DNA from: Ahaetulla prasina
Lineage: Eukaryota; Chordata; Lepidosauria; Squamata; Colubridae
Length of the DNA stretch: 64,000 bases
Assembly: GCF_028640845.1 (NCBI RefSeq)
Contig: NC_080546.1
Span: 67,299,205-67,363,204, forward strand
Direction of reading: 5' to 3'
Under the pieces are notes generated by a model, which was given only the letters and a program-made list of their open reading frames with translations, ran no database searches and was not told the origin of the DNA. How positions within the stretch are numbered: position 1 is the stretch's first letter; the number at the start of each line of letters is the position of its first letter. The position numbers and the translations under genes are program-made. Below, one piece after another: positions 40,065 through 50,403 of this stretch.

Positions 40065-41915
40065 AGTATTTATTTATTTATTTATTTATTTCGATTTTTA
40101 TATCGCCCTTCTCCCGGAGGACTCAGGGCGGTGTACAGCCAAGTAAAAATTCAACATATAAACATTAAAAAGAAGTTAAAAAGAAATATTATAATGTGGC
40201 TGAAATTTTAAAACCATTTAAAATCTTAAAACATAAATACCCCAATAAAATTTCAATCCAGTCCCGCTTGAATAAATAGGTGCGTTTTCAGCTCACGCCG
40301 AAAGGTCCGAAGATCAGGCAATTGACGTAAACCGGGGGGAAGTTCATTCCAGAGCGTAGGAGCTCCAACAGAGAAGGCCCTTCCCCAGGGGGCCGCCAGC
40401 CGACATTGCTTGGCGGATGGCACCCTGAGAAGGCCCTCTCTGTGTGAGCGTAAGGGTCAGTGGGAGGCACAAGGTAACAGCAGGCGGTCCCGTAAGTACC
40501 CGGGTCCTAAGCCATGGAGCGCTTTAAAGGTGGTAACCAAAATCTTGAAGCGCACCCGAAAGACCACAGGAAGCCAGTGCAAGCTGCGCAGGATTGGTGT
40601 TACATGGGAACAATGAGTTGCCCCCACTATTACCCGCGCAGCTGCATTCTGGACTAGTTGCAGCCTCCGGGTGCACTTCAAGGGCAGCCCCATGTAGAGA
40701 GCATTGCAATAGTCCAAGCGGGAAATGACAAGGGCATGAGTGACCGTGCATAAGGCATCCTGGTCAAGAAAGGGGCGCAACTGGCGCACCAAGCGCACTT
40801 GGTGGAAGGCCCTCTTGGAGACGGCCGCCAAATGATCGTCAAACGACAGTCGCCCATCCAAGAGGACACCCAAGTTGCGCACCCTCTCCGTTGGGGCCAA
40901 TAACTCGCCCCCCACAGCCAGCTGCAGCTGCAGCTGACTGTACCGGGGTGCCAGCATCCACAGCCACTCCGTCTTGGAGGGATTGAGCTTGAGTCTGTTT
41001 CTCCCCATCCAGACCCGTACAGCTTCCAGACACCAGGACAGCACTTCGACAGCTTCGTTGGGGTGGTTCGGGGTGGAAAAGTACAGCTGAGTATCATCAG
41101 CGTACAGATGATAACTCACCCCGAAGCCACTGATGACCTCACCCAGCGACTTCATGTAGATGTTGAACAGGAGGGGCGAGAGAATCGACCCCTGAGGCAC
41201 CCCACAAGTAAGGTGCCTCGCGGTCGACCTCTGCCCCCCTGTCAACACCGTCTGCGACCGGTCGGAGAGATAGGAGGAGAACCACCGATAAACGGTGCCT
41301 CCCACTCCCAACCCCTCCAACCGGTGCAGCAAGATACCATGGTAGATGGTATCAAACGCCGCTGAGAGATCTAATAGGACCAGGGCAGAGGAACAACCCC
41401 TATCCCTGGCCCTCCAGAGGTCATCCACCAACGCGACCAAAGCTGTCTCCGTACTGTGACCGGCCTGGAAGCCGGACTGGAACGGGTCTAGATAGACAGC
41501 TTCATCCAGGTACCTGGGAAGCTGCCATGCAACCACACTCTCTACAACCTTCGCCACAAAGCGAAGGTTGGAGACAGGACGATAATTTTCCAAAATAGCT
41601 GGGTCCAGGGAAGGCTTCTTGAGGAGGGGTCTCACCACTGCCTCTTTCAAAGCAGCGGGGAAAACCCCTTCCATCAATGAAGCATTTATAATTCCCCGGA
41701 GCCAGCCTCGTGTCACTTCCTGAGTAGCCAGCACTAGCCAGGAAGGACACGGGTCCAGTAAACATGTGGTCGCATGTAGCCTCCCCAGTAACCTGTCCAC
41801 GTCCTCGAGAGCCACAGTCTCAAACTCATCCCAAATAACCTCAACAAGACGTGCCTCTGCCATCCCACTTGGATCATCGCAATTTTGGTCTAGACTATCC
41901 CGAAGCTGAACGATT
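40065..41915 (-). mobile_element. L2 LINE (copy 3), longest copy
   Basis: On + the left end is (TTTA)n and the 3' tail tcgcccttctcccggaggac/tcagggcggtgtac. The 5' end is truncated near 41915. It carries most of the RT domain plus C-terminus in one open frame and then 3' sequence shared with copies 1 and 2. No precise target duplication found. Confidence 0.9.
40457..41863 (-). CDS. L2 reverse transcriptase, 468 codons uninterrupted
   Basis: The longest open frame in the window. RT blocks in order: L-E-N-Y-R-P-V-S-N-L (91-100), G-F-Q-A-G-H-S-T-E-T-A-L (about 131-142), L-D-L-S-A-A-F-D-T (164-172), G-V-P-Q-G-S-I-L-S-P-L-L-F (221-233), the active site Y-H-L-Y-A-D-D-T-Q-L-Y-F (251-262), and C-terminal L-R-S-L-H-W-L-P-V. 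These are hallmarks of the L2 clade. The catalytic Asp pair is intact. The N-terminal endonuclease is missing (5' truncation), so this piece cannot act alone, and the C-terminus runs into the L2 tail. The open frame suggests a fairly recent insertion. Confidence 0.9.
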   Translation of the reverse strand: MAEARLVEVIWDEFETVALEDVDRLLGRLHATTCLLDPCPSWLVLATQEVTRGWLRGIINASLMEGVFPAALKEAVVRPLLKKPSLDPAILENYRPVSNLRFVAKVVESVVAWQLPRYLDEAVYLDPFQSGFQAGHSTETALVALVDDLWRARDRGCSSALVLLDLSAAFDTIYHGILLHRLEGLGVGGTVYRWFSSYLSDRSQTVLTGGQRSTARHLTCGVPQGSILSPLLFNIYMKSLGEVISGFGVSYHLYADDTQLYFSTPNHPNEAVEVLSWCLEAVRVWMGRNRLKLNPSKTEWLWMLAPRYSQLQLQLAVGGELLAPTERVRNLGVLLDGRLSFDDHLAAVSKRAFHQVRLVRQLRPFLDQDALCTVTHALVISRLDYCNALYMGLPLKCTRRLQLVQNAAARVIVGATHCSHVTPILRSLHWLPVVFRVRFKILVTTFKALHGLGPGYLRDRLLLPCASH

Positions 41916-42653
41916 TTATCAATAGTCTTATTAATAATGGTATTAGGAGTAATATTGGTGATTATATTAAAAGATATAATAAGGAGGGGTTAAGAGATGA
42001 AAAGTTAAATGAAATTAGAATGGAATAAGTATATTATTATGAATAGATTTGAATGAATTGTATTAATATTGGGATTGTAAAAATTGAACTTAAATGATAA
42101 TATAAATGGTTTAATATAGGGGATACAAAAACAAATGTAAAGAATTGTATTGTTTCTGGTAAAATGGTAAAATGACTAATTATTAGATAAAGGTGATGTA
42201 AAATAAATATAAAGAAATATATGGTTAAAATGGTAAAGTGATTAATAAGGAAGTATGATATGATAAACTGGTTCACATTAGGAAAACAATTGAGATTAAG
42301 AAATAATTGTGAAAAATTAAATGATTAAATGATTGTGTTTAAAGTAAAAGGTTTCAATAGAATAAAAAACTTTGGAAAATATATGTGATAAAGGAAGAAA
42401 TAAGAGAATAATATGAAATAGGCTAAGATAAGGAGGTTAGGGCGGATGGCAATATTGATTATATATTATATAGTAAATATAAATTAGAGTTAAAAGGAGA
42501 AAGTAGAATACATTGGCAGAAATTAAAATATATATAGTAAATTTGGAGAAAATAAGCTGCATGAATTTTGACTCAGTCAATACTTTATTCAGAAAAAAAT
42601 GTATTGTATGTTTGTGTGTCTTAAAAAATAAAAAATGTTTTAAAAAAGAAGAA
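41916..42653 (+). other. AT-rich 3' part of element N1
   Basis: Repeated motifs such as attaataatggtattagg and aaatgataatataaatgg; no frame longer than about 90 codons and none with recognisable motifs. It ends in an A-rich tail before the duplicated gaaggagagccct. Confidence 0.5.
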
Positions 42654-43140
42654 GAAGGAGAGCCCTCCAGCTGCAGGACATCAGCGAATTCCTGCAAGAG
42701 CTAGAAACCAGATTTGAAGAGGTGGAGGAGGATCAAAATGCACAGGATGAGTTTCAGAATTTAAAGCCGAGGGGGTGACCCATTAAAGAACACATCCATG
42801 AGTTAGAAGGGTCATGGGAAAGCCACAGCCCTGGATGCAGGAGTTACTAGTCCATTTTTTCAGAGAAAGCCCAGACAAGCAAATTAGCAAAGCCACTGTC
42901 TATTGGCATATTCCCAACTGACTCTCTGACTGGTTCCAAATAGCCATAAAGATTATCTGTGGTTTGCACTCCAATGATATGCGGAGGCAACCAGGTCCCA
43001 GAAAGAGAGGACAACCAGATCGGAGACCATCCGGCTAATGGGATGCTGCAGTAACCCAGCCGGCCCCAAGACCAATCCTCCCCCGAGGCCAGTTGAAATG
43101 CTATAGATGCAGCGGGATAGGCCACTTTGCATCGGCTTGC
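42654..43140 (+). pseudogene. gag: Gypsy C gag C-terminal part with zinc knuckle
   Basis: Coding resumes after element N1: L-Q-D-I-S-E-F-L-Q-E-L-E-T-R-F-E-E-V-E-E, then broken capsid sequence. A CCHC zinc knuckle C-Y-R-C-S-G-I-G-H-F-A-S-A-C is intact at 43099-43140. Several stops and frameshifts lie between. The knuckle is of the same type as in Gypsy B. Confidence 0.78.
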
Positions 43141-43296
43141 TCAACTCCAGATCTGAAACCCAAGCTAGAGCAACCACCCAGGCGCAACTAGAATGAGGCC
43201 CCAGGCATGCCATCGACAAGTCCTGAAAAGCCCTCCAGTCTGTAGAGGTCCCTCCCCACCCAGTCAAAGGGGGGTGACTTCAGCTGATGACGACAA

Positions 43297-43542
43297 TTGT
43301 CAGAATCCTATGACAATGAGGACAAGGGGGAAAATGACCCAATGGTGACTGAACATATCCATCCTTTCATCTTCCTGATACATCTCACAATCCCCAAAAC
43401 AGGGACCCAGGGCACTTTAGAAGCCCTAATAGACTCAGGCTGCACTAGATGTTTGATTAATTTACCCATGGTCCTGAAACTGGGGATCAGATTGGTCCAC
43501 CTGATTAAGTTTTAGCAGGTCAAACTGTCAAAATGCAAATTT
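43297..43542 (+). pseudogene. pol: Gypsy C protease, then RT thumb start (RT palm deleted)
   Basis: The protease frame 43297-43515 contains A-L-I-D-S-G-C-T-R-C-L-I near residue 45, as in Gypsy B. Directly after its stop the sequence reads K-L-S-K-C-K-F-H-R-S, which belongs to the RT thumb. So about 700 bases encoding the RT fingers and palm, including the Y-L-D-D site, are missing. The thumb continues D-Y-L-G-Y-Q-V-S-D-K-G-I-E-M and is then split by an L1 insertion at 43612. Confidence 0.82.
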
Positions 43543-43611
43543 CATCGCTCGTGAATAGACTACCTGGGTTACCAAGTGTCAGACAAGGGGATAGAAATGA
43601 GGCCAAAGTAT

Positions 43612-44331
43612 CCCCAAATATATGGTTGACGTGCCCCAATACAAGGAAATACTGGTGCAAAATCAAGAAATGGCTGGAAGAAATTATGGAACAAAAGATA
43701 GAACTGAAAACGGAATTGTTTTTACTAGGAATATTAGATCTGAAAATAGATAAAAGTTTTCAATATATAACACTACACATACTAACTGCTGCTAGGATCG
43801 CCTTCGCACAAAATTGGAAACAGACTAATACACCTTCAGATGAAATCGGAATCAGAAAGATACTCGAGTGTGCAGAAGTAGACAAAATGACCATGGAGTT
43901 AAAAAAAGAGAGAAGAATCAGATTATTATAAAGTTTGGAATAGAATGTATAAGTGGTTAGAGAATAGAAGCCAAAACAAGAAATAGGAGTTTTAAATAAG
44001 TATTGATTAAATATTAACCAAAGTTACCAATTATTATTAAATTTAAATTACTGATTATAATGTAAGTATAATGTAGATATGAGTAACTAGTATTGCTATA
44101 ATTGTTATTATATCATTATAGTTGTTATAATCAATAGGAAGGCAATGTAGAAGAGCAAATTATAAAAAGAGAACATATATGCTAATACAGAAGGCTGCAA
44201 AACTACTCTACATTGTTATGTTTGTCTTGTTTTTTTCTTGTTTTTTCTTGTTTGTTCTATTTGTTTTGTTTTTGTTGTTGTTTGTTTTTAAAGGTGAAAA
44301 ATGTTTAATAAAAACTACTAAAAAAAAGAAA
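43612..44331 (+). mobile_element. L1 3' end, truncated
   Basis: Flanked by gaaatgaggccaaagtat (43594-43611) and gaaacgaggctaaagtat (44332-44349), an 18-bp duplication with two differences. It encodes the last part of L1 ORF2 (W-L-T-C-P-N-T-R-K-Y-W-C-K, L-F-L-L-G-I-L-D, A-A-R-I-A-F-A-Q-N-W-K; stop at 43931), then a 3' UTR and short A-rich tail. It belongs to a different L1 subfamily from 51585-57356, judging by the diverged protein. Confidence 0.88.
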
Positions 44332-44339
44332 GAAACGAG

Positions 44340-45260
44340 GCTAAAGTATAAGCCATCCTAGGCTGGCAGCCCCCTCCACCCACAGACAGCTACAAAGCTT
44401 CCTAGGATTCGCAAAACTTTACAGGCAATTCATCCTCTCCTTTGCAAAGATTGCTAAACCCATGACAGACCTCCTAAAGACAGTGGGCCCAGGGACGAAG
44501 CACCACACAGGAGAACCCTACAGTGGGACCTAACCTGTCATAAGGCATTTGAAACACTAAAAGAGCTTTTTGCAAAAGAATTTATACTGAAACTTCCCAA
44601 CCCTGAACAACCCTTCGTAATCCAAGCAAATGTCAGTATGTGGCAGTGGAACCCAGGTTACTCCAAAGAAACTGGCAGGGAAAACTACAACCTTGTGCCT
44701 ACACCTCCTGTAAACTCACTGACACAGAAAGATGATGGGCAGCATGGGAAGAGGAGGCTTTTGCAGTAAGATGGGTACTACTAACCTGATGCCATCTGCT
44801 GGAAGAGGGGTGGAGAGGGAGAAACCGTTTGAAGCCTGGACTGACTGGAGGCCCTTAGGACCCCACAGAAACTGTTGCCCAAACAAGTCTGCTGGGCTCA
44901 ATACTTTCAACCAATTCAACTTTGTGTTAAAACACATCCCAGGGGAGAGGAATTTCCTAGCTGAAACCCTCTCCCACATGCCTCAATACAAATGTGGGAG
45001 GGAGGAGGTAGTAGACGCCATCATTCCCCTTACCCAAGCTGCAGCCAAGTGACCACTCACCAACAATGCTGCAACTGATAAGGCCAACCCACAAGCGATG
45101 TAACCACAAAACTCAAAACTGAAATGGAAGCAGACCCCTAGTTCCATGACAACCAATACATCTTGACAAAAAGGGAGGACCTAGCATGGAATGGGGCAAA
45201 ACTCTATGTCCCCGAGTCCCTACATACCTCAATCCTCTGAAGAAGCTATAATGTCAAATA
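44340..45260 (+). pseudogene. pol: Gypsy C RT connection and RNase H, degraded
   Basis: Starts S-F-L-G-F-A-K-L-Y-R-Q-F-I, then I-A-K-P-M-T-D-L-L-K-T, H-K-A-F-E-T-L-K-E-L-F. RNase H is readable in pieces: W-T-D-W-R-P-L in place of W-T-D-H-K-N-L, F-N-F-V-L-K-H-I-P-G-E-R-N-F-L-A-E-T-L-S, where the last catalytic Asp (A-D-A-L-S in B) is Glu. Multiple shifts and stops. Confidence 0.82.
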
Positions 45261-45261
45261 G

Positions 45262-46083
45262 GTGGGCCACTTTGGATTCCTAAAAATGTTAAATTTAGTG
45301 AAGAGACAATTCTGGTGGCCCGGCATAAAGAAAGACATGGAGAACTATGTAAAAAGCTGCACAATCTGTGCCACTATGAAAAAACCCAGGTTGCTGCAAC
45401 AGGTGGCAGAGCCAACAAAGCCATGGGAGGAAATCGCAATGGACTTTATAGCCAAAGAGCAGGTGGAACACAGTGATCAAGACTGTGACTGATTTATTCT
45501 CCAATCAGGCACACTTCATACCCTGCAGTAGACTACCCTCAGCCCACCAGCTAGCCAAACTCTTCCTGAAGCACATCTACTACCTGCATGGAGTACCGCA
45601 CAGAATCATCTCGGACAGAGGGGTCCAGTTCACAGCTAAGTTCTGGAGGGAATTTTTGCGGTCCATTGGGTCATCCCAGGGCCTTAGCTTGGCCTTCCAT
45701 CCAAGCACTAATGGCGGGGTAGAGAGACTTAATGCCATAGTAGAACAGTTTCTGAGGTGCTATATGAACTACCAACATTCCAATTGGGTGGACCTTCTGC
45801 CATTCACAGAAGTTGCTTACAATAATGCTGTTCACAGTAGCAGGGGATTAACCCTTTCAAGGTAGTAAGCAGTATGGACTTGTCCCAATGCTGGAATACT
45901 GAAGGAAACCCCTCTCCTCTGTCAGTTTGACAGATTGGCTGTCAATGCTAAAAGAGGCATGGAAAAATGTCAAGAAAGTGCTAGCTAAAGCAGTGCAGAC
46001 CTATAAACAACAGGCAGACAAACACGGAGGCTCACAACAGCAGTTCCAGTTGGGGGAAAAAGTCTACCTCTCCACAAAATACT
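45262..46083 (+). pseudogene. pol: Gypsy C integrase zinc finger, core and linker
   Basis: The H2C2 finger region G-H-F-G-F-L-K-M-L-N, F-W-W-P-G-I and C-T-I-C-A-T-M is at 45262-45390. The core is in an overlapping frame (45473-45865): T-V-T-D-L-F-S-N-Q, I-I-S-D-R-G-V-Q-F-T and N-G-G-V-E-R-L-N give the D, D, E triad. A further frame (45927-46083) carries the linker Y-K-Q-Q-A-D-K-H and L-G-E-K-V-Y-L-S-T-K-Y. It is cut at 46083 by an L1-type insertion and resumes at 49313. Confidence 0.86.
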
Positions 46084-46479
46084 TTTTTTTTGAAACAAGT
46101 TTTATTGATGTTTTCTCCCCCCCCCATACACATATTTTATGAATAGCGTATTGGCCGTATCATATCTTATACAACTTATCATATCCAAATTCACTTTACA
46201 GAGTTACAATTTTTGCCAAAATATTCTTTTCCCCTACTTTTTAAATACTTCTTAATACTTAATACTTCTATATTTATTATATATAAACAGCATCACCATC
46301 CACCCTCAAATCTTAACTTCTTAACATTATTTCAATTAGTTATCTGATCTTATCCATTGTTAATCATATATATTCTCTTTTAACTTTCATATTAATTCAT
46401 TCTACATCCTAATAAATTTGAGCATGTTTGGGGTTGTCTTTCTACCATTTCATTTTATAACAATCTTTCTTTTCCTTCT

Positions 46480-46740
46480 CCTCTCTTTTCCTTCCTTCCC
46501 TTCTTCTATCCTTTTCTACTTTCTTCTTTCCACCTCTCTTACTCCTTCTCTATTTACCCTTCCTTTTCCTCCTCCTCTTTCCTTCCTCCCTTTCTAACCT
46601 TTTCTCCTACTCTTATTTCCCCTCCCTTTCTTCCTCTCCTTTTCCCTTTCTTCTATTCCACCCTCTCCTTCCTCTCCTCCCCTCCTCCTCCCCTCCTCCT
46701 CCCCTCCTCCTCCCCTCTACTTCTCTATCCTTTCTCTCCA
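46480..46740. repeat. Pyrimidine-rich tract, CCTCCTCC type
   Basis: Almost pure C/T on the + strand, ending in several cctcctcccc units at 46672-46715. On the - strand this is a G/A-rich L1 3' region. The long L1 has a comparable purine-rich block (56985-57210). Confidence 0.8.
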
Positions 46741-47250
46741 TTGTTGTATTTGTTTTCAATTCAATATTTTCCATACTGGTATCTGGGTAACCCCAATTAC
46801 CCAATCCACATCACAGTTTTTAATTACTAACAATGTATTTCAGCTTATTCCATTTTTCACTGAAACCTTTTAGCTAAATTAACTTTCCACTTCTTTATTT
46901 TCCTTAGTTCCTGATTTCTTATTCCAACATCAATTAATTATTTTCCTCATTTACTAGCATTTCAATTTTATATCTTAATTTCAATTATTTTCACATTTAA
47001 ACCATTTCATATTGTATCTGCTGATCCATTTTACAATAAACAGTATACTTCTTGTTTGCTTCTTACATACAATTTCTACTATTAACACCATTCTCTTAAA
47101 TCAGCTAATAAATGCTTTATTTCCTTTCCTTCTCTCCATTATTCTTCCATTTTTAACCATTTTCTTTTGGTCTCTCCAAAATTCCACTTCTTAATATTTT
47201 TCTCCCTTTCTCCCATTCTCTTATTTTCTTCTTTTTCTTTTTCTTTTTCT

Positions 47251-47502
47251 TTACATTTATATCCCACCCTTCTCCGAAGATTCAGGGCGGCTTACACTAT
47301 GTTAAGCAATAGTCTTCATCCATTTGTATATTATATACAAAGTCAACTTATTGCCCCCAACAATCTGGGTCCTCATTTTACCTACCTTATAAAGGATGGA
47401 AGGCTGAGTCAACCTTGGGCCTGGTGGGACTTGAACCTGCAGTAATTGCAAGCAGCTGTGTTAATAACAGACTGTCTTAGCAGTCTGAGCCACCAGAGGC
47501 CC
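47251..47502 (-). mobile_element. tRNA-derived SINE with an L2-like tail
   Basis: Read on the - strand: gggcctctggtggctcagac (A-box region), then the B box ggttcaagtccc (47426-47437), a body containing gactcagccttccatcc and atgaggacccagattgttgg, and the tail gtaagccgccctgaatcttc/gggatataaatgtaaa. The tail matches the 3' end of the L2 copies, so the SINE would use L2 reverse transcription. About 252 bp, nearly complete. It lies within element N2. Confidence 0.82.
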
Positions 47503-47675
47503 ACCAGGGTCTTTTATATTCTTTCTATATTTATTGTATCTTTTCCCCTGAATCCTTTCTTTAATTTTTAAAATTGTTACTCTCTTAATTCTCCCCCTCA
47601 GTTTTTTCCCATTTCCTTCTCTTCCCTTCTTTTTTGGGTGATAATCCCCCTTGTCCACTTTTTTTTCACTGTCAG

Positions 47676-48227
47676 CAGTGGTAAAATCTGAACCATAGTG
47701 CACATCATGCACCAAATTCAAGGTGTATGCATGTGCGCAGTGCATGCCAAAAGGAGGCATGGGGTAAGTAGAACAGTGCATGGGGAGTGATCAGCTGTGG
47801 CGCGCAATATTTTTTAAAAAACTTTTAAAAGCATTTTTTTACAACATATTCAGCCGAATAGGTTGTAAAAAATGCTTTTAAAAGAAAAAAAAGGCTGACA
47901 ATCGGGCACCTCAGCTGGGATCATGACAGTCTTTTTTTACCTTTTAAAAGCATTTTTAATAATCTATTCAGCCAAATAGGCTATAAAAAATGTTTTTTTT
48001 TAAAAAAAAGGCTCTGACAATCGCGCAGCTCACCTGTGATTGTCAGAGCCTCTTTTTTAACCTTTTAAAAGCATTTTTTAAAAGAAGCAGCAAGCGGGGA
48101 AGCAGGTGACCGGGCAATGGGTGGCCATGGGCGGGGGAGGGATTTTTGCTACCGGTTCTCTGAACCACCCACTGCCATTGCTACCAGATTGGCTGATCCA
48201 GTCTGAACTGGGAGCATTTCACCCCTG
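47676..48227. mobile_element. Non-autonomous hAT element, 552 bp
   Basis: Ends CAGTGGTAAAATCTG and GGGAGCATTTCACCCCTG; the flanking 8-bp duplication actgtcag is perfect (47668-47675 and 48228-48235). The interior contains three related hairpin-forming blocks (ttttaaaagcattttt...attcagcc-aataggttgtaaaaaa...cttttaaaag) and ccggttctctgaaccaccca. No transposase. It lies inside element N2. Confidence 0.93.
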
Positions 48228-48235
48228 ACTGTCAG

Positions 48236-49312
48236 TCCCAGTGTAATTATCTATCTTTTTATCTTCAATTATTTCCCCTTCAACATTATGTTTTTGCTTC
48301 CCATTTGTATTCTTTTTGTGTGTATGTTCTAACCTGACTTCTGCTTCTTTTCACCCTTAAACATGTCATGCACCTTTTAAAACATTCCCATTAGTTCCTC
48401 ATATTCCCAATGTTCCATATTGTCAATTCATTTTTTTTATTTTAGTTTATGTATTGTTAAGATTAAAGTCCATGTAGTGTCTCTTTTTCCCCCAAATAGT
48501 ATCCAGTTCAAATACTTATCTAGACCGTTCCAGTTTAAAGATTTATTCTTTTTCATTTCTTTTCAAAGTCAGGATTCACTTGTTTAAACAAGTACTCCTT
48601 AAAATTTCCCATGGTAACTAAAATTTTTACTGTTTCTTTAATGTTTAAAGCGTTCGTTGTAGTGCTTTCTTTCCACCAGCGAATGACTCTCTCCATAAAT
48701 CCCCAGGCAACAAAGTATCACTTTTAAATCCACATAGAAAGTACTTTCTCTTCAATTGCTTTTCTTTTTATTATTAAAAAGTGCTTTCTCTCAGTTTTCT
48801 TTTTCTTGTATTATTTCTAATTTCTCCAAATCCAATTTTAAGTCCAGGTAGAAAGTTTTTTGTTTTGGGCTTTAGTCTTTTAACTTCCTTTTTTGTTCTT
48901 TTCCCTCCAATTAAAATTCCCAAGTGCCAATTAGCTGCTTATTTCATGCTGGGATCTCTTTTAAGCTTTTTTAAAAAATTCTTTTTACGTTTGAGTTGGC
49001 CAGTTGGTCATCTGGTAACAATACTCCATCAAACATCGCTCCTGCACAAATCTTAGTCTGGTTGCCCCAGCTTAGAGCAGTTGTTTTAATGGGCTTCACC
49101 CCCATTGCCGGATCAAAAAGCTGCCTCTGACTCTTCAAGGAACTTGCCTGTTCCTCTTGGTCTTCTGAAGTGCCTCTCTTTCTTCACCATCCCTTCAAGA
49201 TGGTTCCAGTCTGAAGACCCCCTGGCAGTTGTTTGCCTGGTTGGATTTTTGCGAAGCTCATTGGAGCTTCACTATTTTCCAGCCAGTCTCGCTGTGATGC
49301 TTCTGGTTCCTC
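48236..49312 (-). other. 5' region of element N2, no coding frame
   Basis: AT-rich on the left and increasingly GC-rich toward 49312, as expected for an L1-type 5' UTR read on the - strand. Blocks shared with 25540-25710 include gaggaacaggcaagttcc and tttgtgcaggagc. No ORF1 begins here. Confidence 0.55.
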
Positions 49313-49541
49313 CCTCTCCACAAAATACTTAAGGTTAAAGTTCCCCAGCAAGAAGCTGGGACCTAAATTCATGGGACCATTCCCCATAGTAAAGATTATC
49401 AACTTGGTCACAGTGTAATTGAAACTCTCCCAACTGCTGGGGAAAATACACCTGGTATTCCACAGCAGCCTCTTAAAGCCCGTATTCAGGTCAACCCTGA
49501 GACCACCACCCCATGAGCTCTTGGATCCAGTGGTCATAGGG
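49313..49541 (+). pseudogene. pol: Gypsy C integrase GPY/F module
   Basis: Resumes after N2 with L-S-T-K-Y-L, then K-K-L-G-P-K-F-M-G-P-F-P-I-V-K-I-I, almost identical to the Gypsy B module (K-L-G-P-K-Y-V-G-P-F-P-I-V-K-I-I). A stop follows near 49421, and the frame then reads H-L-V-F-H-S-S-L-L-K-P with shifts. Split from the chromodomain by a hAT insertion. Confidence 0.88.
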
Positions 49542-50082
49542 CAGGGGTGAAATGCTACCGGATTGGAGGGGATCGCGCGATCCGGTAGCGATGGCGGGGG
49601 CTGGTTCGGAGGACTGGTAGCAAAAATCCCTGGCCCCGCCCTCCCAGCCTCTGCTGAGCCGCACCGTCTGCAGAGGTTTGGTTTTTTTTACTTTTAAAAG
49701 CCGGTTTTGCTTCAGCCGAAACAGGCCTTTAAAAGTAAAAAACAGCAGAACCTTACTTGTACTCTTACTTGTAGAAAACATGTTTTCTACAAGTAAAAGT
49801 AGAGATTTTAAGGCACTTACCTGATTACTGAGGAACGCATGGCTCTCTTTGTAGCCGGAAAGCTCTAGTTTCACTTTCAGTCAGATAGCATCAATCGCTC
49901 AGCTAATCTATTTCCTCGGTGATCAACTGGCTGGCTTTGCTGAGGAACTCTAGGATTTGAAGTCCACAATAAAATAAAATAAAATAAAATATTTGTGCAG
50001 CTTTCTGAGATTTGGTGTGTTTCTGTAGTGTTCCACTCTAACTACACAAACACACAAAATCTCAGAAAGCTGTATGTGGCAT

Positions 50083-50121
<39 letters not shown>

Positions 50122-50395
50122 GGTGTGTGGGTGTAAAGTGTGAAAGTTGGTTTTTGAGCTTTTTGTGGCTATGTGAAGTGTGAAGTGCAGCTGCTTTTAC
50201 ATTGTGTGTGTTGTGTGTGTGTAAAGTGTGAAGGTTGGTTTTTGGTACCTCTTATTGTTTTTTATACTTTGTTTATTATTTTTATTATTTATTGTTATTG
50301 ATCACGCCCACCAAGCCATCTGACCACCAAGCCACGCCTACCAATTAAGCCACGCCCACAGAACCAGTAGGGAAAATTTTTAGATTTCACCCCTG
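49542..50395. mobile_element. Non-autonomous hAT element, 854 bp
   Basis: Ends CAGGGGTGAAATGCTACC and ttagATTTCACCCCTG; the 8-bp duplication tcataggg is perfect (49534-49541 and 50396-50403). Near the right end are ccacgcccacagaaccagt and aagccacgcc, the mirror of ctgtgggcgtggctt in the 16475-18153 copy. The interior holds (AAAAT)n at 49967-49992 and (GT)n at 50085-50119. It splits the Gypsy C integrase. Confidence 0.94.
50085..50119. repeat. (TG)n microsatellite
   Basis: About 17 perfect TG dinucleotides, followed by further tgtgtgtt-type variants to 50240. It lies inside the hAT element. Confidence 0.95.
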
Positions 50396-50403
50396 TCATA
50401 GGG

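Larger units (their letters stand above)
25472..42653 (+). mobile_element. ORF-less L1-type element (N1), itself host to many insertions
   Basis: Flanked by gaaggagaacccc (25459-25471) and gaaggagagccct (42654-42666). Its own sequence is 25472-26236, 37190-37524, 39389 to about 40065 and about 41916-42653, roughly 2.5 kb. The 5' part resembles the 5' region of the element at 46084-49312 (gaggaacaggcaagttcc and similar blocks). The rest is A-rich and contains repeated gattacactgggattaacag motifs. The 3' end is aaaaatgttttaaaaaagaa. No ORF1 or ORF2 is found, so it looks like a non-autonomous element moved by L1 machinery. Confidence 0.72.
46084..49312 (-). mobile_element. ORF-less L1-type element (N2)
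   Basis: Flanked by a perfect 17-bp duplication cctctccacaaaatact (46067-46083 and 49313-49329). A T-run at 46084-46091 is the poly(A) of a - strand insertion. The 5' region (49312 to about 48240) matches the + strand 5' region of N1 (for example gaggaacaggcaagttcc at about 49150). The 3' region is pyrimidine-rich on + (46480-46730). It has no ORF1 or ORF2. Without the nested SINE and hAT it is about 2.4 kb, close to N1. Confidence 0.82.
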
